NCBI GenBank assembly: GCA_009695395.1
Contig: SIBB01000177.1
Location: 1-7,131 of the forward strand
Direction of reading: 5' to 3'
Source of the DNA: Pedosphaera sp.
GTDB lineage: Bacteria; Verrucomicrobiota; Verrucomicrobiia; Limisphaerales; SXTU01
DNA: 7,131 nucleotides
Position numbers and translations under genes: made by a program. The notes under the pieces are model-generated. The model did not search any database. It saw nothing but the letters and a program-made list of their open reading frames with translations, and was not told the DNA's origin. Of the stretch, positions 1 through 7,078 are shown one piece after another; position 1 is the stretch's first letter, and the number at the start of each line of letters is the position of its first letter.

Positions 1-1
1 G

Positions 2-1537
2 GGCGCGTGGTTCGCGCGCAATGGCTACGTCTGCATGGTCGTGGACACCGTTCAGCTCGGTGAAATCGAGGGCATCCACCACGGCACGCATACCAAGGAT
101 ATGTGGTGGTGGAACTCGCGCGGTTACTCCGCCGCCGCTGCTGAGGCGTGGAACTGCATCCGTGCGCTCGATTATCTCCAGTCGCGCAAGGACGTGGACG
201 GCGAGCGCCTCGGCGTCACGGGTCGCAGCGGCGGCGGCGCTTACTCGTGGTGGATTGCCGCGCTTGACGAACGCATCAAGGTGGCCTGTCCCACCGCTGG
301 CATCGTGGACTTGCAGAGTCACGTCGTGGACGGCTGCGTCGAGGGCCACTGCGACTGCATGTTCATGGTGAACACTTACCGCTGGGATTACGCGCAAGTC
401 GCCGCGCTCATGGCTCCGCGCCCGTTGCTCATCGTCAACACCGACAAGGACACCATCTTCCCGCTCGACGGCGTGGTGCGCCTGCACGAGCGCGTGCGCG
501 GCATTTACGACCTGCACAACAAGCCCGACCAGCTCGGTCTCGTCCTCACCGAAGGGCCGCACAAGGACACGCAGGAGCTGCAAGTCCCCGTGATGCGCTG
601 GTTCAACAAGTGGCTGAAGAAGAACGAAGCCCCCGTGCCCAACTACGCGGAGAAGCTCTTCACCGGGCAGCAACTGAAAGTCTTCGAGCAGCTCCCTGCC
701 GACGAAATCACCAGCAAGTGCTACGAGCATTTCACCCGGCTCGCGGTGGACTCGGCGGGCTTCGACCCGAAGAAGGCGATGGCTGAACTGTCGCAGAAAA
801 CTTTCGGCGGCTGGCCCACCGCGAGCGCTCCGACGAACGTTCGCCAACTCGCCTCCACCGTGACCGACGGCGTGCGGCTCACCGTTCACGAGTTCGACAG
901 CGAGAGCGGCATCCGGCTGCGCTTCTACCTCGCGCAGCCGACCGCTGCCGCGCCGAAGTCGCTGCACCTCGAGACCGTGGACGACGCGAACTGGCAGCAG
1001 CAGTTGCAGCTCGCGAAGGTGGGATTTGCCAGCGCGTTCGGTGAGGAGTTGGCCCGCGCCGGCATTGACCCGAAGTCGCCCGTCGCGCCGGAGCAGCAGA
1101 AGCAGTTCGCCGGCTGGATGCGCTATATCCGCGACCACCAGGCGGCTTACATCACGTTCGCTCCGCGTGGCGTCGGCATGACTGCGCTCGGCGGCGACAA
1201 GCGTTATCAGACGCAGATGCGCCGTCGCTTCATGCTGCTCGGCGAGACCGTCGCCAGCTCGCAGGTGTGGGACGTGCATCGCGCCTCGGAAGCCGCGCGG
1301 GCGTTGCCGGGAATGGGCGAGCTGCCGCTGCACTTCCACGCCAGCCCGGAGATGACCGAGGTCGCGACGTTCGCAGCGATCTTCGAGCCGAAGCTCGTCT
1401 CGCTCACGCTGTCGCAACCGCCGCGCGACGACAAAGCCGCGCCGGATTTCCTCAACTGGTCGCGCATTGTGACGCCCGGCCAGTTGCTCACGCTTGCCGA
1501 GCAGAAGACGAAGGTGAACCTGCCGAAGAAGCGGTAG
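2..1537 (+). CDS. Acetyl xylan esterase-like alpha/beta hydrolase, 5'-truncated
   Basis: The reading frame is already open at base 2 (GAWFARNGYVC precedes the first Met at 35), so the true start lies outside the window and 511 residues are visible. Numbering from the Met at 35: the nucleophile elbow is GRSGGG with Ser65, the likely acid is Asp139 in the segment NTDKDTIFP, and the likely base is His176 in EGPHKD, followed by an amphipathic helix (VMRWFNKWLKK). This order and spacing fit an alpha/beta hydrolase of the acetyl xylan esterase/dienelactone hydrolase type. A cysteine-rich loop (Cys101, Cys106, Cys108) sits between nucleophile and acid. Residues about 270-500 form a second region that looks like a decayed hydrolase fold without a GxSxG motif. 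The likely role is ester hydrolysis on carbohydrate or a related substrate; the actual substrate cannot be read from sequence. Any signal peptide would be in the missing part. The family call is firm, the specificity is not. Confidence 0.85.
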   Translation, partial: GAWFARNGYVCMVVDTVQLGEIEGIHHGTHTKDMWWWNSRGYSAAAAEAWNCIRALDYLQSRKDVDGERLGVTGRSGGGAYSWWIAALDERIKVACPTAGIVDLQSHVVDGCVEGHCDCMFMVNTYRWDYAQVAALMAPRPLLIVNTDKDTIFPLDGVVRLHERVRGIYDLHNKPDQLGLVLTEGPHKDTQELQVPVMRWFNKWLKKNEAPVPNYAEKLFTGQQLKVFEQLPADEITSKCYEHFTRLAVDSAGFDPKKAMAELSQKTFGGWPTASAPTNVRQLASTVTDGVRLTVHEFDSESGIRLRFYLAQPTAAAPKSLHLETVDDANWQQQLQLAKVGFASAFGEELARAGIDPKSPVAPEQQKQFAGWMRYIRDHQAAYITFAPRGVGMTALGGDKRYQTQMRRRFMLLGETVASSQVWDVHRASEAARALPGMGELPLHFHASPEMTEVATFAAIFEPKLVSLTLSQPPRDDKAAPDFLNWSRIVTPGQLLTLAEQKTKVNLPKKR

Positions 1538-1548
1538 GGCGACTGGCC

Positions 1549-1562
1549 GGCTCGGACGAGCC
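1549..1562 (+). terminator. Weak stem-loop after the esterase gene
   Basis: A 5-bp perfect inverted repeat, GGCTC-GGAC-GAGCC, lies 11 bp after the esterase stop codon and is followed by only two T residues. It could slow transcription or act as a weak terminator. In GC-rich DNA such a short stem is expected fairly often by chance, so this is tentative. If it does not terminate, the following nucleotidyltransferase gene could be co-transcribed with the esterase. Confidence 0.2.
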
Positions 1563-1598
1563 TTGTGAGGCGCGTCACCTGCTGTCACCTTCCGCGCG

Positions 1599-3008
1599 AT
1601 GCTGGTAACGCCGCCCGCTGAACTTCAGAAACTCCTCTCCGCCACGCCGGAGCTGGCTCGGGCGTTCCTTGTCGGCGGCTGCGTGCGGGACGCGTTGCTC
1701 GGACTGTCGGTGAAGGATTTCGACCTCGAAGTTTTTGGCGTGAGTTACGAGCGGCTCGCCAAGGCGCTCCGGCGCTGGGGCAGGGTGGACTACGTGGGCC
1801 AGTCCTTTGGAGTTGCGAAGCTCACGACTGGCAGCGGGCTGGCGTATGACTTCGCCATCCCGCGTCGTGACCGCAAGGTGGCTCTCGGGCACAAGGGATT
1901 TGAGGTCGAGTTCGACGCGGACATCACGCCGCAGGAGGCTGCGAGCCGCCGGGACTTCACCATCAACGCGCTCATGTTCGACCCGCGCTGCGGCGAGGTG
2001 CTGGACTTCTTCGGTGGACAGGCGGACCTGCGCGACCGCGTGCTCCGGCACACGAGCGACGCGTTCGCAGAAGACCCGTTGCGCGTGCTGCGCGGGATGC
2101 AGTTCGCGTCGCGTTTCAACCTGCGCGCCGCGCCCGAGACGGTCGCGCTGTGTCGCAGCATCAAGGCGAGCTTCGGTGAACTCGCGGTGGAGCGCGTGGG
2201 CGATGAGTGGTTCAAGTGGGCGGCGAAAAGCGTCGTGCCGTCCGTGGGCCTGCGCTTCCTCGCGGACACGGAATGGATCGAGCACTTCCCCGAGCTCGCT
2301 GCGCTGCGCGGCACACCGCAGGACCCGGAGTGGCATCCGGAAGGCGATGTCTTCACCCACACGGGACACTGCTGCGACGCGCTCGTGAAGCTGCCGCAGT
2401 GGCAGGCGGCGGATGAGCCATCGCGCATCGCGTGGATGCTCGCGGTGCTGGCGCATGACTTCGGCAAGCCGGCCGTGACGCACGAGGCGTTGCGCGACGG
2501 GCGCATGAGAATCGTTTCGCCGGGGCATGAGCAGGGCGGCGTGGAGCCGGCGCTGAAATTTCTGGAACGTATCCACACGCCGCACGCCATCCGCGACCGC
2601 GTGCCCCCGCTGGTGGCGAATCATCTCGCGCACATGCAGCCGGTGACTGACCGAGGCGTGCGGCGGCTGGCGAAGCGGTTGGAACCGGAGACCATCGCGA
2701 GCCTGTGCGTCATCGTGACGGCGGACCACAATGGTCGTCCGCCCAAGCCGTCGTGCGTGCCGGAGGGCGTGAAGGCGCTGATGGCGAAGGCGGAGGAGCT
2801 TCGTGTCCAGGACAGCGCGCCAAAGCCGATTCTACAGGGCCGGCACTTGATTGCGGCCGGGATGATGCCGGGCAAGGAGTTCAAAGCCATCTTGCAGGAT
2901 GCGTTTGAGGCGCAACTGGAAGGGCAGTTTGGCGATGTGGAAGGAGCGGAAGCGTGGCTGCACAACCGTATCTCGCGTGCGGGAGACGCCATGCCGTTGA
3001 GCGGGTAG
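1599..3008 (+). CDS. cca: HD-domain CCA tRNA nucleotidyltransferase family protein
   Basis: This 469-residue protein belongs to the class II CCA-adding enzyme/poly(A) polymerase family, which adds the 3' CCA end to tRNA in the cytoplasm from CTP and ATP. The head domain shows LVGGCVRD at 24-31, the metal-binding acidic pair Asp40/Asp42 in KDFDLEVFG, RRDFTINAL at 118-126 and EDPLRVLR at 159-166. An HD phosphohydrolase domain follows: His254 or His257 in FTHTGH, His286-Asp287 in AHDFGK, His310 in PGHEQGG, and Asp376 in TADHNG. The tail (about 410-445) has the PILxGRxLIxxG...EAQLEG pattern seen in many bacterial CCA enzymes. It is somewhat longer than the E. coli enzyme of about 412 residues. 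ATG 1599 is the only reasonable start: the frame has a stop at 1566-1568 and no other start codon between. No clear Shine-Dalgarno sequence precedes it. The exact activity (CCA addition or polyadenylation) cannot be settled from motifs alone, so the gene symbol is provisional. Confidence 0.9.
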   Translation: MLVTPPAELQKLLSATPELARAFLVGGCVRDALLGLSVKDFDLEVFGVSYERLAKALRRWGRVDYVGQSFGVAKLTTGSGLAYDFAIPRRDRKVALGHKGFEVEFDADITPQEAASRRDFTINALMFDPRCGEVLDFFGGQADLRDRVLRHTSDAFAEDPLRVLRGMQFASRFNLRAAPETVALCRSIKASFGELAVERVGDEWFKWAAKSVVPSVGLRFLADTEWIEHFPELAALRGTPQDPEWHPEGDVFTHTGHCCDALVKLPQWQAADEPSRIAWMLAVLAHDFGKPAVTHEALRDGRMRIVSPGHEQGGVEPALKFLERIHTPHAIRDRVPPLVANHLAHMQPVTDRGVRRLAKRLEPETIASLCVIVTADHNGRPPKPSCVPEGVKALMAKAEELRVQDSAPKPILQGRHLIAAGMMPGKEFKAILQDAFEAQLEGQFGDVEGAEAWLHNRISRAGDAMPLSG

Positions 3009-3010
3009 GG

Positions 3011-3034
3011 CCCACGGAATCTTCACCCTGTGGG
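3011..3034. terminator. Hairpin 1 in the convergent intergenic gap
   Basis: Bases 3011-3017 (CCCACGG) pair with 3028-3034 (CTGTGGG) through seven pairs including one G-T wobble, with a 10-base loop. It lies three bases after the nucleotidyltransferase stop codon. There is no T-run, so it is not a textbook intrinsic terminator, but the position between two convergent gene ends fits a role in ending transcription or protecting the mRNA 3' end. Confidence 0.35.
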
Positions 3035-3043
3035 GGAACGATG

Positions 3044-3061
3044 GGGCCGCGCCTGCGGCCC
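3044..3061. terminator. Hairpin 2 in the convergent intergenic gap, GC-rich
   Basis: A perfect 7-bp inverted repeat, GGGCCGC-GCCT-GCGGCCC, with a 4-base loop, ends directly next to the DUF1501 stop codon at 3063-3065. Being symmetric, it could act on transcripts from both sides. No T-run follows on either strand. It is the strongest short inverted repeat I noticed in the window, and its placement in the only convergent gap supports a terminator-like role. Confidence 0.45.
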
Positions 3062-3062
3062 G

Positions 3063-4451
3063 TCAGGCGAACAACTCATCCATCGGCGTGCCACGCGGGA
3101 GGATGGGGTGCGGACGGCCTTGGAGGTCATCGTAGTTTTTCGTCACGTCGATACCGAGGTGGCGATACATCGTGGCGAGCACGTCTTGTGCAGTCTTGGG
3201 ATTCTCCGCGGGGAAGGCACCCTGCTTGTCCGATGCGCCGACGACGCGTCCGCCCTGAATGCCGCCACCGGCGACGGCGGCGCTGAAGACGTTCGGGTAG
3301 TGGTCGCGTCCGCCCGTGGCGTTCACGCGCGGCGTGCGGCCGAACTCGCCCCAAGCGATGACCATCGTGGTGTCGAGCATCCCGCGTTGGTCGAGGTCTT
3401 CGATGAGCGCGGTGTAGGCGCGGTCCCAGCGCGGGAGGAAGCCGTCGCGCATGGTCTCGTAACCCTTCACGTGCGTGTCCCACCAGCGGAGGTCCACGGT
3501 GACGAGGCGCACGCCGGACTCAACGAGACGGCGGGCGAGGAGCATCCGCTGGCTCCACGCAGGCACGCCGCAGCGATCGGGTGTGGGCGCGATGTATTCG
3601 GGCATGAAGCCGTAGCGCTCGCGAATTTTCAGCGGCTCGGCGTCCAGGTCGAAGGCTTTGCGCGCGTCGGGGCCGCCGACGATGTCCCACGCCTTTTGCT
3701 GGAAGCTGTCCATCGCGCCCATCGTGCCGGAGGCGTCCACGTCGCGGCGGATTTGGTCGAAGCTGCCAAGGAGCTTGCGGCGTTCATCGAGCCGGTCGAA
3801 GGAGAGTCCGTCCACGGGGGAAAAATTCGGGAGGGAGAACGGGCCGTCCTTCGCGGGATCGGCTTGTGTCTCGAAGGCTCCGTAGCGGGAGCCGAGGTAG
3901 GCGGGGCCGCTGCCGGGGAGGTTGCGCGGGATGATGACGTAGGGCGGGAGCTTGGGGTTGAGGTGGCCGAGTTCCTTCGCCACGATGGAGCCGCAGCTCG
4001 GGTAGGCGTTTTGCTCGACGTTCTGTCCGGGAGCGTGGCCGGTGAACATGATTTGGTCGCCGGCAGAATGGCCGGCATCCGTGTGGTGCAGGCTGCGGAT
4101 AACGGAATACTTGTGTTGAATCTTCGCCGACATCGGCAGGAGGTCGCAAATCTGGACGCCCGGGACGCTCGTGCGCATCGCGCCGAACGCGCCGCGATAG
4201 TCCTGCGGGGCGTCGGGCTTCGGGTCCCATGTCTCGTGCTGGCTGGGGCCGCCGCGCATCCAGAGGATGATGACGGACTTGTCGCGCGATGGGCTGCCGC
4301 CGGCGGCCTTGGCCTGTGCCTCCATGCGGAGGAGGTTCGACAGTGATAGGCCCGCGAAGCCGAGGAAGCCTGAGCGGAGGAAGCCGCGGCGGTCAGCGCG
4401 CAGCAGGCGACGGAACTCGGGGCAGCCGATGTGTTCAGGGCGGAGGTTAAT
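3063..4451 (-). CDS. DUF1501 family protein with Tat signal, probable ATT start
   Basis: The protein belongs to DUF1501, a secreted family in the alkaline phosphatase/sulfatase clan whose reaction is not established. Numbering from the proposed ATT start (462 residues): a twin-arginine signal, DRRGFLRSGFLGFAGLSL at 20-37; WMRGGPSQHETWDP at 64-76; HTDAGHSAGD at 123-132; WWDTH at 323-327; EFGRTP at 369-374; and GGRDHYPN at 381-388. These Asp/His/Glu clusters are the usual conserved blocks of the family and probable metal ligands. No sulfatase CxPxR motif is present. The first ATG (4323-4325) lies after the Tat segment, so starting there would give 420 residues and remove the export signal. Upstream in frame there is no ATG, GTG or TTG before the stop of the preceding gene; ATT at 4449-4451, 12 bp after that stop, gives a normal Tat protein. 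No clear Shine-Dalgarno is seen, so coupling to the upstream gene is likely. The family is certain, the start is inferred. Confidence 0.9.
   Translation of the reverse strand: MNLRPEHIGCPEFRRLLRADRRGFLRSGFLGFAGLSLSNLLRMEAQAKAAGGSPSRDKSVIILWMRGGPSQHETWDPKPDAPQDYRGAFGAMRTSVPGVQICDLLPMSAKIQHKYSVIRSLHHTDAGHSAGDQIMFTGHAPGQNVEQNAYPSCGSIVAKELGHLNPKLPPYVIIPRNLPGSGPAYLGSRYGAFETQADPAKDGPFSLPNFSPVDGLSFDRLDERRKLLGSFDQIRRDVDASGTMGAMDSFQQKAWDIVGGPDARKAFDLDAEPLKIRERYGFMPEYIAPTPDRCGVPAWSQRMLLARRLVESGVRLVTVDLRWWDTHVKGYETMRDGFLPRWDRAYTALIEDLDQRGMLDTTMVIAWGEFGRTPRVNATGGRDHYPNVFSAAVAGGGIQGGRVVGASDKQGAFPAENPKTAQDVLATMYRHLGIDVTKNYDDLQGRPHPILPRGTPMDELFA
4326..4394 (-). other. Twin-arginine (Tat) export signal region of the DUF1501 gene
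   Basis: Translating the frame upstream of the first ATG gives an Arg-Arg pair (4386-4391) in DRRGFLRSGF, followed by a hydrophobic stretch (GFLGFAGLSL) and then NLLR. This matches the Tat pattern RRxFL plus hydrophobic core. Its presence shows that the real protein extends upstream of ATG 4323-4325. Tat export implies that the protein folds, probably with metal bound, before crossing the inner membrane. Confidence 0.75.
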
Positions 4452-4463
4452 AGGCTTAGCGAA

Positions 4464-7013
4464 TTAGTGGTTGAACAGAAACTCTTTGCTGCTCACCAGC
4501 GCCCAGACGATGTCCTCGTAGGCTTCGCGCTTAGCCTTCTTCTTCAAGTCGACGTCGGCGGCCTTCGTGACTTTCTTCTCGATGTGCTCCTTCGCGGTGT
4601 TGGCTTCGCTGGACTCGGCCTGGCGGCTGAACGCCCAGAGGTAGAGTTCGTTGACCTTGGCTTCGTCGTTGCGCTTGTCATCGGCGGCGAGGGTGGCGGC
4701 GCGCCCCTTCTCGGCAGTGAGTTTGGCCTGAATGTCCTTCGAGTTCAGGAGGTGCAGGCTCTGCGCGAGGCTGGCGTCCTGGGAGCGTTCGCAGGCGCAG
4801 GCGCTGGCGGAGTCGGGACGCCCGAAGACTTGGAGGAAGTAACTGCTGCTGTTGTAGCTGTTGTCCGGGAGTTGCACGGCGCGCGTGCCGGCGGGGAGGT
4901 TGGCCCAGCTTGCCTCGGACTTGGTGACGGTGTTGATGGCGTCGAAGAGGACTTCGGCACTGAGGCGTTTGGGGTAGTAGCGGGAGAAGTTCTGTTTGTC
5001 CCCGGCGTTGTGGCTGTTGGGAATCGCGCTCAGCTGGTAGGTCGAGCTGCTGACGATGGTGCGGACGAGCTTCTTGAGGTCGAACCCGGACTCAATGAAG
5101 GACTTCGCCAGCGCGTCGAGCAGCTCGGGGTTCACAGGCGGGTTGGTCTCGCGCATGTCGTCTTCCGGCTCGACGAGGCCGCGGTTGAAGAAGTGCTTCC
5201 AGTAGCGGTTCACCAGCGAGTGGGCGAAGAAGGTGTTGTCTTTCTTGCCGAGCCAGTCGGCCAGCGCGTGGCGGGCGTCTTCGTCGGCGGGGATGTCGAG
5301 GGGCTTCTCGCCGAGGCCAGCGGGCTTGAGGGCGACGTTGTTTTTCTTGTTCGCCATCGTGGGTGCGCCGCGCTTGGCGAAGACGAGTTCCTCGCCGGGC
5401 TGCGAGCCGGGCTTGCGGCTGACTTGGCTGAAGAACGCGCCGAAGCTGTAGTAGTCCGCCTGGCTCCACTTCTCATAAGGATGGTGGTGGCACTGGGCGC
5501 ATTGGAGGCGCAAACCGAGGAAGAGCTGCGCAGCGTCTTCGAGCTGGTTCTGCGCAGTCTTCACTTGGCGATACCAAGCGACCGGCGGGTTTTCGGCGAT
5601 GTCGCCGGACGCGGCGAGGACTTCGCGCGTGAACTGGTCGTAAGGTTTGTTGCTCGCGAGGCTGTCGCGAATCCACGCGTGGAAGGCGAACGTGCCGCGC
5701 ATATACGGCTCGGTGCGGCCGTTGATGGAGGAGCGCTGGTTGCGGAGGAGCGCGCCCCAGAAGTTGGCGAAGTAATCCGCGTAGTCGCCGCTGGCCAGCA
5801 GGCGGTCAATCAGCACATCGCGCTTGCTGGCAGACTTGTCGGCGAGGAAGGCGGTCGTCTCGTCGGCGTTGGGCAGGCGGCCGGCGAGGTCGAGTGTCAG
5901 GCGGCGGATGAAGGTCGCGTCGTCCGCGATTTCGCTGGGCGGCAGGCCGATGCGCTTGAGCTTCTTGAAGACAGATTCATCCACGAAGTTTTTGGCGATG
6001 GGCAGGTGCTGCACCGGCGCGCCGAGCGGCACGGTGGCGCGGAACACGGCTACCTTGGACTGGTAGCGAATCATGATGCCCACGTCGCCGGGTTGGCTGG
6101 CGAACTTCACGAGGCCGGACGGTTCGGCGGTGGCCATGTCCTTGTCGTTCGCCTCAAAGAGCGCGCCGCGTGTCACGTCCTCGATGTGGCCATCGGAGTA
6201 GCGCGCGATGACCGTGAGTTGCTGCTCGGCCTGCGGCAGCATCGTGCGCTCCTTCGGGAAGACTTCGATGCGCGTGACGACGGGGTCTTTGGGGTCGCCG
6301 TAGGCCATGCCCTGCGCAATCCAGCGCTTGAGGAGGTTGTAATCGTAGGAGCCGAAATCCAGCCGTGTGCCGCCGCCGTGCGGGACGACGCCCGCGGCCT
6401 TGAGCAGCAGCAGGCTCGTGTCCGGCGCGGCGGTGGAGAGCCGGCGTCCGCGCGCTTCCTTCACGAGATACTCGTAGTCCTCTTGCGGCTCGAAACCGAG
6501 GAGCGAGAGGCGAAAGCCATTTTGCCCGCCGCTCTTGCCGTGGCAGCCGCCGCCGTTGCAGCCGGCCTTGGTGAAGATTGGGACGATGGAGTTCGCGAAG
6601 TTGATGGCGGGGACAATCTTGAAGTTCTCAACCGACACGCTCGCCGTCGCGGTGAGGCCCTCGGGCGACTTCGCGGTGATAGTGGCGGTGCCGTCGCCGA
6701 TGGGCGTGAGGTAGCCGGACTTGTCCACGTCCACGACCTTCAGCGGCTTGATGGTGTAAGTGACCTTGCTGGTGTAATCACTCTCCACGCCGGACGCGTG
6801 CCGGGCGTGGACGAGCAACTGCACGCGGGCGTCGGCGCCCTTGAGCGCGAGCGTCTTGGCGGCGGAGTCGGTGGGTTGGGTGAAGAGTTCGAGGCTGACG
6901 GCTTTGTCCACGGTGGGCTTGGCGGCAGCGCTCTTCGTCGAAGAGGGCGCGGCGGAGGCCAAGGTCAACGTCGCGGCGAGGGCGAAGGAGCAGAGAACGG
7001 TGTGTGTTGTCAT
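4464..7013 (-). CDS. DUF1549/DUF1553 protein with two cytochrome c-like motifs and Ig-like segments
   Basis: This 849-residue exported protein is the usual partner of DUF1501 proteins in Planctomycetota and Verrucomicrobiota. A Sec-type signal peptide covers residues 1-21 (hydrophobic core LCSFALAATLTL, cleavage near ASA-AP). An Ig-like (Big_2 type) segment lies near 40-130 and a second near 245-331. Between them CNGGGCH at 152-158 is a CX4CH heme-like motif in the pattern AGCNGGGCHG...GFRLSLLGFEP. DUF1549 spans about 340-545 and contains a canonical CXXCH (CAQCH, 505-509); DUF1553 spans about 575-849 with NRYWKHFFNRGL, a CxCERS motif near 739-743 and the usual ending SSKEFLFNH. ATG 7011-7013 is chosen because GGAG stands 8 bases upstream and the signal peptide begins there; a TTG at 7056-7058 would add 15 polar residues before it. 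The likely role is a periplasmic c-type cytochrome or redox partner; the substrate is unknown. The DUF1501 gene follows 12 bp after its stop in the same frame. Confidence 0.93.
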   Translation of the reverse strand: MTTHTVLCSFALAATLTLASAAPSSTKSAAAKPTVDKAVSLELFTQPTDSAAKTLALKGADARVQLLVHARHASGVESDYTSKVTYTIKPLKVVDVDKSGYLTPIGDGTATITAKSPEGLTATASVSVENFKIVPAINFANSIVPIFTKAGCNGGGCHGKSGGQNGFRLSLLGFEPQEDYEYLVKEARGRRLSTAAPDTSLLLLKAAGVVPHGGGTRLDFGSYDYNLLKRWIAQGMAYGDPKDPVVTRIEVFPKERTMLPQAEQQLTVIARYSDGHIEDVTRGALFEANDKDMATAEPSGLVKFASQPGDVGIMIRYQSKVAVFRATVPLGAPVQHLPIAKNFVDESVFKKLKRIGLPPSEIADDATFIRRLTLDLAGRLPNADETTAFLADKSASKRDVLIDRLLASGDYADYFANFWGALLRNQRSSINGRTEPYMRGTFAFHAWIRDSLASNKPYDQFTREVLAASGDIAENPPVAWYRQVKTAQNQLEDAAQLFLGLRLQCAQCHHHPYEKWSQADYYSFGAFFSQVSRKPGSQPGEELVFAKRGAPTMANKKNNVALKPAGLGEKPLDIPADEDARHALADWLGKKDNTFFAHSLVNRYWKHFFNRGLVEPEDDMRETNPPVNPELLDALAKSFIESGFDLKKLVRTIVSSSTYQLSAIPNSHNAGDKQNFSRYYPKRLSAEVLFDAINTVTKSEASWANLPAGTRAVQLPDNSYNSSSYFLQVFGRPDSASACACERSQDASLAQSLHLLNSKDIQAKLTAEKGRAATLAADDKRNDEAKVNELYLWAFSRQAESSEANTAKEHIEKKVTKAADVDLKKKAKREAYEDIVWALVSSKEFLFNH

Positions 7014-7021
7014 AGCTGAAT

Positions 7022-7025
7022 CTCC
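7022..7025 (-). promoter_or_regulatory. Ribosome binding site of the DUF1549/DUF1553 gene
   Basis: GGAG on the minus strand ends 8 bases before ATG 7011-7013. This spacing is close to ideal and decides the start in favour of this ATG over the upstream TTG at 7056-7058, which has no such site at a suitable distance. Confidence 0.7.
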
Positions 7026-7049
7026 AAAGGCCGACGGGAGGACGGAGGA

Positions 7050-7078
7050 GCTATTCAAGGGAACTCGATTTTTGCCAA
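7050..7078 (-). promoter_or_regulatory. Possible sigma-70-type promoter for the two-gene unit
   Basis: On the minus strand TTGGCA (7073-7078) resembles a -35 box and AATAGC (7050-7055) is a poor -10 box (three of six consensus bases), separated by 17 bases. Transcription would begin near 7043 and give a short leader containing the GGAG site. The -35 match is good but the -10 match is weak, so this is a candidate only. The rest of 7026-7131 shows no gene that I can support. Confidence 0.25.

Noticed and set aside
1575..2729. A 384-codon minus-strand open frame antisense to the nucleotidyltransferase gene
   Set aside because: The product is rich in Arg, His and Ala without motifs, and the plus strand encodes a complete, motif-bearing enzyme.
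3550..3590. CGVPAW in the DUF1501 protein as a possible sulfatase formylglycine site
   Set aside because: The active sulfatase signature is C/S-x-P-x-R; here the spacing is C-G-V-P-A-W without the required Arg, so formylglycine formation is not supported.
3030..4346. A 438-codon plus-strand open frame antisense to the DUF1501 gene
   Set aside because: The minus strand carries all the DUF1501 family motifs; the plus-strand product has the same biased composition as other shadow frames and no domain.
6970..7013. Lipoprotein signal in the DUF1549/DUF1553 protein because of a Cys in TVLCSF
   Set aside because: The Cys is at residue 8, before the hydrophobic core, so it cannot be a lipobox cysteine; a Sec signal with cleavage after ASA fits better.
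4431..7019. A very long plus-strand open frame (862 codons) antisense to the DUF1549/DUF1553 gene
   Set aside because: Its product is a low-complexity run rich in Val, Gly, Ala, Glu and Arg with no recognisable motif, and it mirrors the opposite gene. It stays open because the real gene has G/C at most third codon positions, which avoids stops on the antisense strand.
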